From: SVFI01 sp045588655 | GTDB lineage: Bacteria > Bacillota > Clostridia > Lachnospirales > Lachnospiraceae | Length of the DNA stretch: 64,000 nucleotides | Direction of reading: 5' to 3' | Assembly (NCBI GenBank): GCA_045588655.1 | Contig: JAZNEP010000049.1 | Coordinates: 26,208-90,207, forward strand | Shown: positions 43,018 through 52,118 of the stretch, piece after piece | Layout: the number at the start of each line of letters is the position of its first letter | Numbering within the stretch: position 1 is the stretch's first letter | Notes under the pieces: generated by a model | Told to the model about the DNA's origin: nothing | Seen by the model: the letters and a program-made list of their open reading frames with translations, nothing else | The model's database searches: none | Translations under genes and position numbers: made by a program

Positions 43018-43785
43018 TTATCGTTTTAAGCTGCGAATATACTGTTTTACCTCTTTTTCCGGAATCAGGGATTCCGTGATTTTCTGCAATCCTTTGTTGT
43101 ATGTCCTATCGTCCATTCGACTTTCTTTTAAGTAATCTAGCGTCATTGCCGGAAAGCAACAAAAGCATTCTGCCACCAGCCACGCGGCCGCCATATATGC
43201 ATAATACCCTTCCGAAAACGGTCGATCGATATATTCAAAAATATGCAAAAGATACTTACCTGCTCTTTTCTTCTCCTTATTGCTTTTCAAGTCTTCCATT
43301 GTAATGTGTCGCACACGTGATATTTTATTTCCATTTATGTCACATTTCATCAAATGTTGCATCATAATAATCAGCGCCACACGAACCTGAAACTCATCCC
43401 CGCTTTTCATGTAAGGCAAGATAAACTCCCAAGTCAGCTCCCTGTCCTTTTTGAGGATATCCATTTTCATAAAGACACTGTCACATATCGACCAATTCTT
43501 AACTTTCGGAATAAATTCTTTGATCCATTCCATCGCTTGCTTTGGTTCCATCTCAAGTGTCACATAGCTGAGTATCATTCCGCGCAGCATGGTTTCCTCA
43601 AAATATACATCTTCCCCGGACAATTCATTCTCCCAATCGCCTTTGGCTATCTTCTTTGCAAATTGGCGGAGTTTTGGAAGTCGTACTCCCAGTATGTTTT
43701 CCTCTCCCGGTACCAGCGCTGACGAAAATGTCTGATACTCTTTTTCTGCCATCTGACACAAAATTTTTCGCGTCTCTTCCCTCAT
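43018..43785 (-). CDS. DNA alkylation repair protein, AlkD-like HEAT-repeat family, 255 residues
   Basis: It is all helical with six HEAT-like repeats, as in the AlkD family that flips or removes alkylated bases. Recognisable are NILGVRLPKLRQFAKKIAKG near 30–49, VKNWSICDSVFMK near 97 and the segment FQVRVALIIMMQHLM. The Trp and Asp of NWSICD match the place of AlkD active-site residues. Many relatives have no tested activity. The start follows one base after the previous stop. Confidence 0.85.
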   Translation of the reverse strand: MREETRKILCQMAEKEYQTFSSALVPGEENILGVRLPKLRQFAKKIAKGDWENELSGEDVYFEETMLRGMILSYVTLEMEPKQAMEWIKEFIPKVKNWSICDSVFMKMDILKKDRELTWEFILPYMKSGDEFQVRVALIIMMQHLMKCDINGNKISRVRHITMEDLKSNKEKKRAGKYLLHIFEYIDRPFSEGYYAYMAAAWLVAECFCCFPAMTLDYLKESRMDDRTYNKGLQKITESLIPEKEVKQYIRSLKR

Positions 43786-44742
43786 TTACTCCTTGCCCTT
43801 CTCTTCATAGGTACGTCGAAATACTTCTTCCCTGATAATATAAAGATCCTGCAAATCCTCTTTTTTGATTGCAAGGTAATCTCCCTGCATACCCACAAAA
43901 TAATCCTGACTGTTTTTGGCAAACACTTTGCTTCTTCTCTTAAGTGGTTGCGCCAAAATGGAAGCTTCCTTCTTGGGATAACATATACGAGCCTTCTCAT
44001 CTATCGCTATATGTACTCCGTCCTCCACTCTCTCCACGTATGGTATAAATTCCATGTACTGTTCAAATATATCAAGTTTCTCATCACTCATTTCATAGCT
44101 TGACTCAAATTTTTCCCTCTGAATCTGATAAACCTCTCCAAGACATCCGATCATGACATAAACATTTTCTCCCGACTCAACGATAATTCCGGTGTCATTT
44201 TCAAGCGTCCGAATTCGAATAGGAACTCCCGCCGGAACAATATCGACCGTTCTGACACATGCCCAAGGAGCATCTGCCTTTTGGTATTCCTTCATCTCCT
44301 CCACTCTCTTTGGGAAATCTTTTGCAAAAGTTTCTGCCCATATTACATCACAACCGCTCACATATTCATCCACACGAGACATAACATACTCTGTGACATC
44401 CGACATTTCCAGCTTTGTCGCCTGAACCGAAACCAGCACCTCCGAAATACTTCCCTGCGCCCATTTGGCATCTCCACTTACAATTCCGTATTGCTCACAA
44501 ACAAACTCCAGCATTTCCAGTGCCCGAATGTAGGAAGAACGACTTCTACACCGCACGTGTATCTGCCCAGCCTGTACACTAACTGCTAATAGAAGGTTTT
44601 CTTCCATCTCAAGCAGCAGTCTCTCTGCCTGCTCCTCTGTCAGCTGTGTATCATTTTCCTTTAGCAGAAGCAGAGACTCTGTCTTATGTCGAAATAGTTC
44701 TCTTGTACTATCCTGAAACGTTTCGACTTTCTCAAACTGCAT
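43786..44742 (-). CDS. Unrecognised operon protein, possible PGDYG-like repeats, 318 residues
   Basis: The first 150 residues are mixed helix and strand without a motif I know. Two similar stretches follow, near residues 165–235 (RIRTLENDTGIIVESGENVY ends in FESSYE) and 255–318 (VGMQGDYLAIKKEDLQDLYI ends in FRRTYE). Both resemble the small PGDYG-type domain, a beta-rich module seen in phage and bacterial proteins; this is from memory. Its start codon overlaps the cyclase stop (TAATG), so the two are made together. It may sense or bind something for the cyclase system. Confidence 0.7.
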   Translation of the reverse strand: MQFEKVETFQDSTRELFRHKTESLLLLKENDTQLTEEQAERLLLEMEENLLLAVSVQAGQIHVRCRSRSSYIRALEMLEFVCEQYGIVSGDAKWAQGSISEVLVSVQATKLEMSDVTEYVMSRVDEYVSGCDVIWAETFAKDFPKRVEEMKEYQKADAPWACVRTVDIVPAGVPIRIRTLENDTGIIVESGENVYVMIGCLGEVYQIQREKFESSYEMSDEKLDIFEQYMEFIPYVERVEDGVHIAIDEKARICYPKKEASILAQPLKRRSKVFAKNSQDYFVGMQGDYLAIKKEDLQDLYIIREEVFRRTYEEKGKE

Positions 44743-46220
44743 TATTTTGTCCCTTCTTTCTTATCATCTACACATATTTCATAAAATTTCTCAGACAAAA
44801 AGGTGATTCGAAGCCTGAGTATATCCCCCTCTTTCGCCATAACCTTGGCATAGGCATTTTCTCCTCCCAATAAAAGCTCAATATCTTGATATAAGGCCAC
44901 TTCCTGCAACCATTCTTTCTTGCCCTCCAAACATATTTCGTGTCTGGAAACACTTCGAATTTCACCTTGTTTGAACTCTTTTATCATGGTTTTCCCTTGC
45001 AAAAAATAAACGGATACTTTTGCAGGAGTAGTAAGAATCACCATATCTTCCAGTATCGAATCCTCTAATGCTACGAAATCGGTGCCGGATATTCCTCTTA
45101 AATTACAAATTCTGATTTCCTCATGAATTCCTTTTACTGCAATTTCGAATGTATCAGCCACACACAACTGCTCTTTGCAAGTTTGCACCAATGTCTCCGA
45201 CGCCAGCACCTGCCCTCCAACACTATAGTTTTGAATACGTGAACAAAGGTTTACCACCTGACCTATGACATTGTATCGCATAAATCGCTCTGAACCGATA
45301 TTTCCGATAAATACTTCCCCGGAATGCAACCCGATTCCCATCTCTATATGAGGGTATCCTTTTTCGTCATTAAAACGATTTACACCTTTCATTCGATTCT
45401 GCATCTCGATGGCTGCTGCCACCGCATCCTGCACAGCACGTTCAGTTTTTAGTGGTGCACCAAAGACCGCCAAAATTGCATCTCCAACAAATTCAATAAT
45501 CGTTCCCTTATATTTCATGATGACATCGGTCATTTCTTCCAGATAATGATTTAATATCGCCACCATCACCTCAGCAGAAAGTCTCTCAGACAATGCTGTA
45601 AATCCACGAAGGTCTGCCATCATGACCGCAACTGTCCTCTTTTCGCCACCAATCCACTCTTCTGTCGGCTGTTCTAAAATCACATCCACTACATCATCAG
45701 AAAAATATTTTCCCAAAATCCGATGCAATAATTCATTTCTGGTCGCCAGTTTTTCGTTCAAACGCTGAATTTCTTTTGCTGCAGAAATTTCCAACGCCTG
45801 TTTTTGCAACACCTTCTCATAGCTTCGCGTCATCTCGTGCTGCCATGCTGCACGCTCGATTCTTTGCACATCCATGTCGGAAAACGGTTTTCTCAAAACT
45901 ACCGTTGCTCCCAGCTCATAGCACTCAGCATCCACCGCATCCTCCTTTACAGATGCCATAAAAAATAATGGAATTCCTACAAATGCAGATTGTGACATCA
46001 AAAGTCGAAGCGATTGAAACTCCTCTGCTTTTCCCGTTTCATAATCCGCAATCAGTAGTGATGGATATTCTCCTGTCAGTGCAATTCTATCTACCGACTT
46101 CTGTAATGTTCCAATAGAAAGCATGCAAAAAGCACGCATTCCCCCTCTGCTGTTGATGCGCCGCTGCACCTCAATCACATCTTCTCTTACACTACACAAC
46201 ACCCAGATATCCTTTTTCAT
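44742..46220 (-). CDS. Receiver-fused class III nucleotide cyclase, 492 residues
   Basis: Residues 1–130 form a receiver-like domain with LLIADYETG (possible phospho-Asp) and VLRKPF (Lys). A short coiled coil follows, then the class III cyclase domain at about 185–370. The metal-binding Asp residues are kept in MADLRGFT and VGDAILAVFG, as is VNLCSRI. The residue before FVGD is Glu where adenylate cyclases have Lys, and the site after the Tyr in YNVIG is Asn, so the product (cAMP, cGMP or other) is unclear. The last 110 residues resemble a PilZ-like beta barrel, without the Arg motif. The phosphorelay HPt of the neighbouring kinase may drive the receiver. Confidence 0.85.
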   Translation of the reverse strand: MKKDIWVLCSVREDVIEVQRRINSRGGMRAFCMLSIGTLQKSVDRIALTGEYPSLLIADYETGKAEEFQSLRLLMSQSAFVGIPLFFMASVKEDAVDAECYELGATVVLRKPFSDMDVQRIERAAWQHEMTRSYEKVLQKQALEISAAKEIQRLNEKLATRNELLHRILGKYFSDDVVDVILEQPTEEWIGGEKRTVAVMMADLRGFTALSERLSAEVMVAILNHYLEEMTDVIMKYKGTIIEFVGDAILAVFGAPLKTERAVQDAVAAAIEMQNRMKGVNRFNDEKGYPHIEMGIGLHSGEVFIGNIGSERFMRYNVIGQVVNLCSRIQNYSVGGQVLASETLVQTCKEQLCVADTFEIAVKGIHEEIRICNLRGISGTDFVALEDSILEDMVILTTPAKVSVYFLQGKTMIKEFKQGEIRSVSRHEICLEGKKEWLQEVALYQDIELLLGGENAYAKVMAKEGDILRLRITFLSEKFYEICVDDKKEGTK

Positions 46221-46267
46221 TCTTCCCTCTCGTACACTTTGTTTTCGTCTAATCTACTTTCCACACG

Positions 46268-47155
46268 CTATTTAAAAAAGCGATATTGATTATCCATCTC
46301 CTTTTTCTTGTCAGGTTTTGGATTTTTCAATTTACATTTTTCACAAAAAACACCTGATCGAATCCCCGCGCCACATCCCGCGCAAACAAGCAATATCGGT
46401 GATCCCAGCGGAATCTCCAACCTCTCGTCTTTCAAAAAATATTCAATCGTTGCCCTTGGCACCCCTGTAGCCCGCATGATATCCGTGATAGATCGAGGTC
46501 CTTCCTTATCCAGATAATTTCTAACTTTCTGATAACTATCATAATCTTCAAATCCACAATCCGGACAACGATAAACACCTCTAAACACCTGCTTTAGCGT
46601 AGCTCCACATTGTTTGCATATCACCGGAATCTGATTGATTTTCAATGCATTATTTCTCTCAAGGCGTGAGGTTCCCTCGCCTGCTTTTTTTTCAATTTTA
46701 GGAAGCTGCACTTCTCTTTCCGTTTCTTCCTTTTTTACCTCTTTGCAAGGTAATTCTATACCAAGTAACTTTCCCAGTCGGTCCAAAAGCTGTCCGATTG
46801 CCTGTTCCTGATCTTCGTAGTATGGAATCGTCTGTACATTGTTCAAGTAGAAACGAAAAACATCGGTCAGTTTTGCTCCGGATATATTTAGCGGAACAAT
46901 CGTTTTCCGATCATTCACCGCACAATCGACTTCTTTTTCCACCCAGATGGATTGCTGTGACGCCTCAGAAAGAATCAATAGAAACACTTGACATTTCTCT
47001 ATCGCTCGCGGAATCTCCCTCGCATAATTTGACCCTGCAGGTATCATATCCGGTGCCTTCCAATAGCTGATACCAGCTTCGCTCAAGGTTTGGGTGATTT
47101 TTTTAACGGTCTGTATATCTTTTGAACTGTAACTGATAAACACTGTATTTGTCAC
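46268..47155 (-). CDS. TIR-domain protein with zinc ribbons, 295 residues
   Basis: The TIR domain covers residues 1–125: VFISYSSKDIQTVKKI (strand A and box 1), the YWKAPDMIPAGSNY loop, LLILSEASQQSIWVEKEV, where the Glu residues could be the NAD-cleaving Glu, and IVPLNI. After a linker there are two Cys-pair zinc ribbons (CKQCG..CPDCG near 178–197; CAGCG..CEKCK near 260–278) with a helix-turn-helix-like region between them (GPRSITDIMRATGVPRATIE). There is no cyclic-nucleotide-binding domain. TIR proteins cleave NAD or act as scaffolds. GTG start after AAAGGAG. Confidence 0.85.
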   Translation of the reverse strand: MTNTVFISYSSKDIQTVKKITQTLSEAGISYWKAPDMIPAGSNYAREIPRAIEKCQVFLLILSEASQQSIWVEKEVDCAVNDRKTIVPLNISGAKLTDVFRFYLNNVQTIPYYEDQEQAIGQLLDRLGKLLGIELPCKEVKKEETEREVQLPKIEKKAGEGTSRLERNNALKINQIPVICKQCGATLKQVFRGVYRCPDCGFEDYDSYQKVRNYLDKEGPRSITDIMRATGVPRATIEYFLKDERLEIPLGSPILLVCAGCGAGIRSGVFCEKCKLKNPKPDKKKEMDNQYRFFK

Positions 47156-47187
47156 AGGATTCTCCTTTCCACAGGCTCCTATTGCTT

Positions 47188-49827
47188 TTAAACTTCAGAT
47201 TTTTCCAGAAATTCTTTGCCTGCTCTTATCATTTTTTCGCATTCTGCACAAAGTCTGCCAAGATGCTGTCTCACGTATAAGCTGTCATCTTGCTTTGCCA
47301 TATTTTCATGCATTTTCGCAAGTTCAAAAAGAGCGGTCGCTCCTATACTACCCGATGCACTTTTTAATGAATGGGCATCGATATTGTAAGCCTTCATATC
47401 ACCAATCGTCCCGTTATATTTCAGTCTTTGTATCCTCTGCGGGAGTTCTTCAAAATATATGGTCAGGATTTCTTCATATGTTTCTATACTCTTTCCCATA
47501 TGCTTCCATCCTTCTTCAATATCCATTCCGTATTTGCGTAACTCCTGGAATTTCGGCTCTGACAAGGAACGTTCTGCCAACTGTGTCTCCTTATGTTCCT
47601 GCTTTTCGTCTCCCTCCCCCTGTTCTAAAAACACAACCGATTCTCTCGGCAAATATTCAATCAGCAACTCTTCCAAACGCTCACTGTCGATTGGTTTACT
47701 GAGATAAGCAGAAAAACCTTCCTGCAAATATTTCTCTTTTGCTCCATAAATCGCATTCGCTGTTACGATAATCACCGGGACAGACATGGAAATTTTGATA
47801 TGTTCCGGCTCCTCTCTCCATCTACGTCGTATCTCTGAATAGGTTTCTATTCCATCCATTTCCGGCATCATGTGATCCATGAATATGATATCAAATTCCT
47901 GCACCGCAATCTTCTCAAGCGCTTCTTTCCCGCTCCCGGCTGTCACGATTTCTATCTGCGTACGCTTTAATAATCCTTGGAAAACTTCCAAATTCATCCG
48001 ATTATCATCCACCACCAGCACTCTGCTTCCGGCTGCTGTAAACGTTCGTCCACGCTGCGATTTTTTTTCTCTGTGCGCTTTTATTTTGTCAGCAATATCA
48101 CCCAGTGGGGACGGGTCCATGATACCCTGCTCCAAGTCAAAAGAAAAGATGGATCCTTTTCCGTACTCGCTCTCAAACGACAGCTTGCTTCCCATCATAT
48201 GAAGGAAACTGTTTGTAATACTCATCCCAAGACCGGTCCCCTCAATATTTCTGTTTTTTTTCTGCTCCAAACGCTGAAAAGAAAAAAAGATTTTTTCACG
48301 ATCTTCCTCTTTGATTCCAATTCCGGTATCCTCCACTTCCACATGAAGCAAATATTTTCCATGCTCCGTTTCCTGTCCATTCATACGGAAGATGATAGAT
48401 CCTTCGTTTGTATATTTTACTGCGTTGGATAGAATATTTAAGAGAATCTGGCGTATACGCACGTCATCACCGACAAGTCCGACCGGCAAAGTTTCATCCA
48501 TCTCCATCCGAAACGCAAGTCCTTTCTCCTTGGCTCTTATCTCAATCATATTTACCAGATCACGAATTACGGAAAAGGTCTCATACGGTGCTTCCACAAG
48601 CTCCATCTTTCCTGATTCAATCTTTGAAAAGTCAAGAATATCATTTATAATCGCCAGTAACGATTTACCCGCTTCTTTAATATTTTGTGCGTAAGAGACT
48701 ACCTCTTCTGAAACCGCTTCTCTTGCAATCATTTCATTCATGCCAAGCATCGTATTAATCGGTGTCCTGATTTCATGTGACATATTGGCCAGAAAATTAC
48801 TCTTGGCTTTATTTGCTTCATTGGCCTTGATACTGAGACGTTCCAACTCATCCATATACTGACTAAGTCTTGTAATATCTGTCAAGGTAATCGCATAGCC
48901 CAGCACGCTTCCTCTATCCGAAACTTTGCTGACCGCAATTTGATACTCCCTCTCTCCAATCGTGCATTGCTCTTTTCCGCTCAGAAATTCTTCCCGTACA
49001 CGCTCCGTAATCTGTTCCTTATCCAGGTCATTCATCCATGTTAAAATACGCTCTGCAGTTATATTGGCGTATTCCACAAAGCCATCCTCGCGTGTGACCA
49101 GAATCGCCTGCGCATTTTCCGCCGCCATCTGATAAATTGCCATATCCACAGCATCAAACAAACGATATCGCAAAATACAGTAAAGAAATACCAGCGAATA
49201 GGCTGCAAACACAAGCGGACCGAAATCATAATGGGTCGGTACCAACAGCATTCCCAATACTAACATGACCGCAACAATACTACCATACCCTACCACTGTC
49301 ATGATGCTTCTCTCTTCCGGCGTCTTGGCAATTCTACGATACTTCAGACAACGCCATGCGAAATAAACAAACATGAACATCAAATAAGCGAAAAAGAAAA
49401 CATAATATGGTGCTTTTCCCAGTTGGCAAAATGCATGTCCGTCCACCCATATCATATCGACCGAGGTGTAGTAGAAATCATGATACTTGGCCGTCATGAT
49501 AATGCCGAACGAGAAAAAACCAATCCCCCAAAAAATGGGCATAGTCAGCCTCTTATATTTCCAGTTGTAATACTTTCCGATACCGGTTACAAAACTGACT
49601 CCCGCAAAACATTTTCCCATATAACCAATCTGAATCGCCAGGAGCATTTCATCCTTATTCGTGGATAACAACTCAAAGACATATCCTATCAGCAACATGA
49701 TATTAAAAACGATTGCCAATACAACAAATGAGTTACTCTGCCTTCCCCTATGATGCAGCAAAAGATACAACATGTATAAACATGTAACAATGCCCGCTAT
49801 ATGGATTTGCAACATAAAATAATACAT
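47188..49827 (-). CDS. 7TM hybrid histidine kinase with receiver and HPt domains, 879 residues
   Basis: The start at 49827 follows GGGGTGACACAT. Residues 1–225 hold seven membrane segments (HisK 7TM type), then a PAS-like domain (about 230–320), a dimerisation domain with the phospho-His in MSHEIRTPIN near 351, an ATPase domain with EDTGIGI and GTGLGMSI, a receiver with FMDHMMPEMDG (Asp near 649) and a C-terminal HPt with DAHSLKSASG (His near 816). This gives a full internal phosphorelay. It is the first gene of the seven-gene operon with the TIR protein and the cyclase, whose receiver-like domain is the natural target. Confidence 0.95.
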   Translation of the reverse strand: MYYFMLQIHIAGIVTCLYMLYLLLHHRGRQSNSFVVLAIVFNIMLLIGYVFELLSTNKDEMLLAIQIGYMGKCFAGVSFVTGIGKYYNWKYKRLTMPIFWGIGFFSFGIIMTAKYHDFYYTSVDMIWVDGHAFCQLGKAPYYVFFFAYLMFMFVYFAWRCLKYRRIAKTPEERSIMTVVGYGSIVAVMLVLGMLLVPTHYDFGPLVFAAYSLVFLYCILRYRLFDAVDMAIYQMAAENAQAILVTREDGFVEYANITAERILTWMNDLDKEQITERVREEFLSGKEQCTIGEREYQIAVSKVSDRGSVLGYAITLTDITRLSQYMDELERLSIKANEANKAKSNFLANMSHEIRTPINTMLGMNEMIAREAVSEEVVSYAQNIKEAGKSLLAIINDILDFSKIESGKMELVEAPYETFSVIRDLVNMIEIRAKEKGLAFRMEMDETLPVGLVGDDVRIRQILLNILSNAVKYTNEGSIIFRMNGQETEHGKYLLHVEVEDTGIGIKEEDREKIFFSFQRLEQKKNRNIEGTGLGMSITNSFLHMMGSKLSFESEYGKGSIFSFDLEQGIMDPSPLGDIADKIKAHREKKSQRGRTFTAAGSRVLVVDDNRMNLEVFQGLLKRTQIEIVTAGSGKEALEKIAVQEFDIIFMDHMMPEMDGIETYSEIRRRWREEPEHIKISMSVPVIIVTANAIYGAKEKYLQEGFSAYLSKPIDSERLEELLIEYLPRESVVFLEQGEGDEKQEHKETQLAERSLSEPKFQELRKYGMDIEEGWKHMGKSIETYEEILTIYFEELPQRIQRLKYNGTIGDMKAYNIDAHSLKSASGSIGATALFELAKMHENMAKQDDSLYVRQHLGRLCAECEKMIRAGKEFLEKSEV

Positions 49828-49910
49828 ATGTGTCACCCCTATTTTTTTGTTACCCGAAAGACTTTTACCCACTTTTTATTCACGTACACTATTATCCTTA
49901 AGTATACCAA

Positions 49911-49940
49911 AAAAAAAGCATGCTGTCTGCATGCTTTTTC
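49911..49940 (-). terminator. Terminator of the aminotransferase gene
   Basis: AAAAAGCATGC and GCATGCTTTTT form a perfect stem with long T runs; transcription from the right ends here, before the kinase gene. Confidence 0.88.
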
Positions 49941-49972
49941 CTTTTTCACAACAATAATTTGTTACGGATATT

Positions 49973-51187
49973 TTACTGATGATAGTATGAGAGAAAATCC
50001 TTTAAACTTTCTGCGGCTTTAGTGAGCGCACTGCATTCCGGCAGAAAAACAATACGAAAATGATCCGGCTTTTCCCAGTGGAAACCACCTCCGTGTGTAA
50101 ATAAAATGTGCTTTTCTTTCAAGAAATCAAGTACAAATTTTTCATCATCCGTAATTCCCATTTTCTTGACATCCAGCTTTGGGAACATATAAAACGCAGC
50201 TTTTGGTTTCACTACGCTGATTCCCTCCATCTCTTTCAATGCCCTGTACATACACTCTCTCTGCTCATAAATTCGTCCGCCCGGGATTACCAGCTTCTGT
50301 GTCTCTTCTTTGCAGGCCAGCGCCGCAGGAATCAGCGACTGCGCCGGAACATTTGAACACAGACGCATAGATGAGAGAAGTTTAATTCCTTCTATGTAAC
50401 CTTGTGCACGAGATTTATCACCGCACAGACACATCCATCCACAGCGATAACCCGCAATCAAATGAGACTTGGATAGTCCGTTAAAACTGATGGTCAAAAG
50501 ATCCGGTGCCAATGAAGCCAGCGCTGTATGCTCAAGTCCATCCATCACAAGTCTGTCATATATCTCATCTGCAAACAAAATCAAATCATGTTCTCTGGCC
50601 AGATCAACAATCTGCTCCAATATCTCCACCGGATAAAGTGCTCCTGTCGGATTATTCGGATTAATCACAACAATACCCTTTGTTTTGTCTGTCACTTTAC
50701 GACGCATATCTTCTATATCCGGATACCATTCCTGCTCTTCATCACAGATATAATGTACTGCAGTACCTCCGGCTAACGTCACGGATGCAGTCCAAAGCGG
50801 ATAGTCCGGCGCAGGCACTAAAATTTCGTCCCCCGGATTTAATAGTCCCTGCATGGACATAGTAATCAGCTCACTCACACCGTTTCCGGTATAAATATCA
50901 TCTATGGAAACATTTGGCATATTTTTTTCCATGCAGTATTCTAAAATGGCTTCTCTGGCTGCCAAGACACCTTTGGAGTCCGAATATCCCTCCGTTTTTG
51001 TCAGATTTTCCGAAATGGCCCGCGTAACCTGTTCCGGTGCATGAAATCCAAATGGCGCCGGATTTCCAATATTTAACTTTGCAATTTCAATTCCCTGCGC
51101 GCTAAGACGATCCGCCTCATCCATAATTGGTCCACGAATGTCATAGCACACACAATCAAGTTTCGAAGATTTTTGATAAATTTTCAC
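49973..51187 (-). CDS. Alanine/glutamate-pyruvate aminotransferase, AlaA type, 404 residues
   Basis: A pyridoxal-phosphate class I aminotransferase. The N-terminus KSSKLDCVCYDIRGPIMDEA and LNIGNPAPFGFHAPEQV match AlaA, as does length (404). PLP Lys lies in SFNGLSKSHLIAGYRCG, with NPNNPTGALY and the Asp in ADEIYDRL. It likely makes alanine from pyruvate and glutamate. Translation starts at a GTG (51187) after GGAGGGAATCCT; the longer frame upstream has no such site. It has its own terminator. Confidence 0.92.
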   Translation of the reverse strand: MKIYQKSSKLDCVCYDIRGPIMDEADRLSAQGIEIAKLNIGNPAPFGFHAPEQVTRAISENLTKTEGYSDSKGVLAAREAILEYCMEKNMPNVSIDDIYTGNGVSELITMSMQGLLNPGDEILVPAPDYPLWTASVTLAGGTAVHYICDEEQEWYPDIEDMRRKVTDKTKGIVVINPNNPTGALYPVEILEQIVDLAREHDLILFADEIYDRLVMDGLEHTALASLAPDLLTISFNGLSKSHLIAGYRCGWMCLCGDKSRAQGYIEGIKLLSSMRLCSNVPAQSLIPAALACKEETQKLVIPGGRIYEQRECMYRALKEMEGISVVKPKAAFYMFPKLDVKKMGITDDEKFVLDFLKEKHILFTHGGGFHWEKPDHFRIVFLPECSALTKAAESLKDFLSYYHQ

Positions 51188-51309
51188 AGGATTCCCTCCT
51201 TTAATCAAACAGTCTGAGCTGTCTTTATTTTGCATCTACTATAATAGTACCTTTGCGTACATATGTCCAATCTTTTAGATATTTTCCACTGTCAATTTTA
51301 TGCGACGCA

Positions 51310-51897
51310 TCAGAAAAATACACCGGAAATCCATATCTCGATTCCGATTCCGATTAGTATCAGTCCGCCTAGAACCGACGCCTTCCCCGAAAGCCTTGTC
51401 CCACACTTCTTTCCAATCTTAAGTCCCGCCATACAGATAACAAACGTCACAAACGCAATGATGAAAATTGCCAACAGTGCTTCTACGAAATTGTAATCTG
51501 CTATCGTAAAACCAACCGACAACGCATCAATTGATGTAGCAATTCCCTGAACGAACAAAATCCAGGCCGTAAGTGCTTCTTTCTTTATCTCTTCTCCTTC
51601 CCCACGGATTCCCTCAAGTAACATTTTTCCGCCGATTAGTCCTAATAATATTAGTGCAATCCATGGAATCCATGTCTCAAATGCTTGAAAGTAGCGAAGC
51701 ATCGTGTGCACACAAAGCCATCCGGTTATAGGCATAAACGCCTGAAAAAAGGCAAACACTCCCGCCACCTGACACATTTTCTTCTTTTTCATATCAGGCT
51801 GATTCAACCCGTTTGCCAGTGACACAGAAAATGCATCCATTGCCAAACCGATTCCAAGAAGTATGCTGCTCAAAAAAAATCGAATCCCCAGCTGCAT
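51310..51897 (-). CDS. mntP: Manganese efflux pump MntP, 195 residues
   Basis: Six membrane segments in two three-helix repeats. Each repeat carries its acidic motif: GLAMDAFSVSLANG in the first and GIATSIDALSVGF in the second, the Asp residues being required for manganese export in the family. Length is usual. No yybP-ykoY manganese riboswitch is seen, only a small hairpin in the leader. Confidence 0.95.
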   Translation of the reverse strand: MQLGIRFFLSSILLGIGLAMDAFSVSLANGLNQPDMKKKKMCQVAGVFAFFQAFMPITGWLCVHTMLRYFQAFETWIPWIALILLGLIGGKMLLEGIRGEGEEIKKEALTAWILFVQGIATSIDALSVGFTIADYNFVEALLAIFIIAFVTFVICMAGLKIGKKCGTRLSGKASVLGGLILIGIGIEIWISGVFF

Positions 51898-51984
51898 CCC
51901 AATCCTCCTAATTTATTCCTAAAACATTAAATTTGTTAATTCATTAAACAGTATTCCATCCTCCACCTACACCAAAACAAAAAT

Positions 51985-52012
51985 GGATATAGCCGTCAGA
52001 CTATATCATCTC
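51985..52012 (-). promoter_or_regulatory. Leader hairpin upstream of mntP
   Basis: GATATAG and CTATATC form a 7-bp stem, followed by T-rich sequence on the minus strand, between the divergent mntP and glnA genes. It may act as an attenuator of mntP or be part of a binding site; weak evidence. Confidence 0.3.
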
Positions 52013-52046
52013 TTCCCAAAAAAGTCAATTTCTTTCACACTCACAA

Positions 52047-52075
52047 TTGCAAATATGGTCGATTTTTATTATGAT
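52047..52075 (+). promoter_or_regulatory. Promoter of glnA
   Basis: TTGCAA, 17 bases and TATGAT, about 45 bases before the glnA start, with the GGGGGT ribosome binding site behind it. Confidence 0.65.
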
Positions 52076-52118
52076 AGAAAAGAATTTGATAGAAAAACAT
52101 ATTTTAGGGGGTAACAAA

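Noticed and set aside
46268..47155. Calling the TIR and cyclase genes a Pycsar defence system
   Set aside because: The TIR protein has no cyclic-nucleotide-binding domain, and the cyclase is fused to a receiver, unlike known Pycsar cyclases. Kept only as a comparison.
51898..52046. Possible yybP-ykoY manganese riboswitch before mntP
   Set aside because: The leader is too short and lacks the paired internal-loop motifs.
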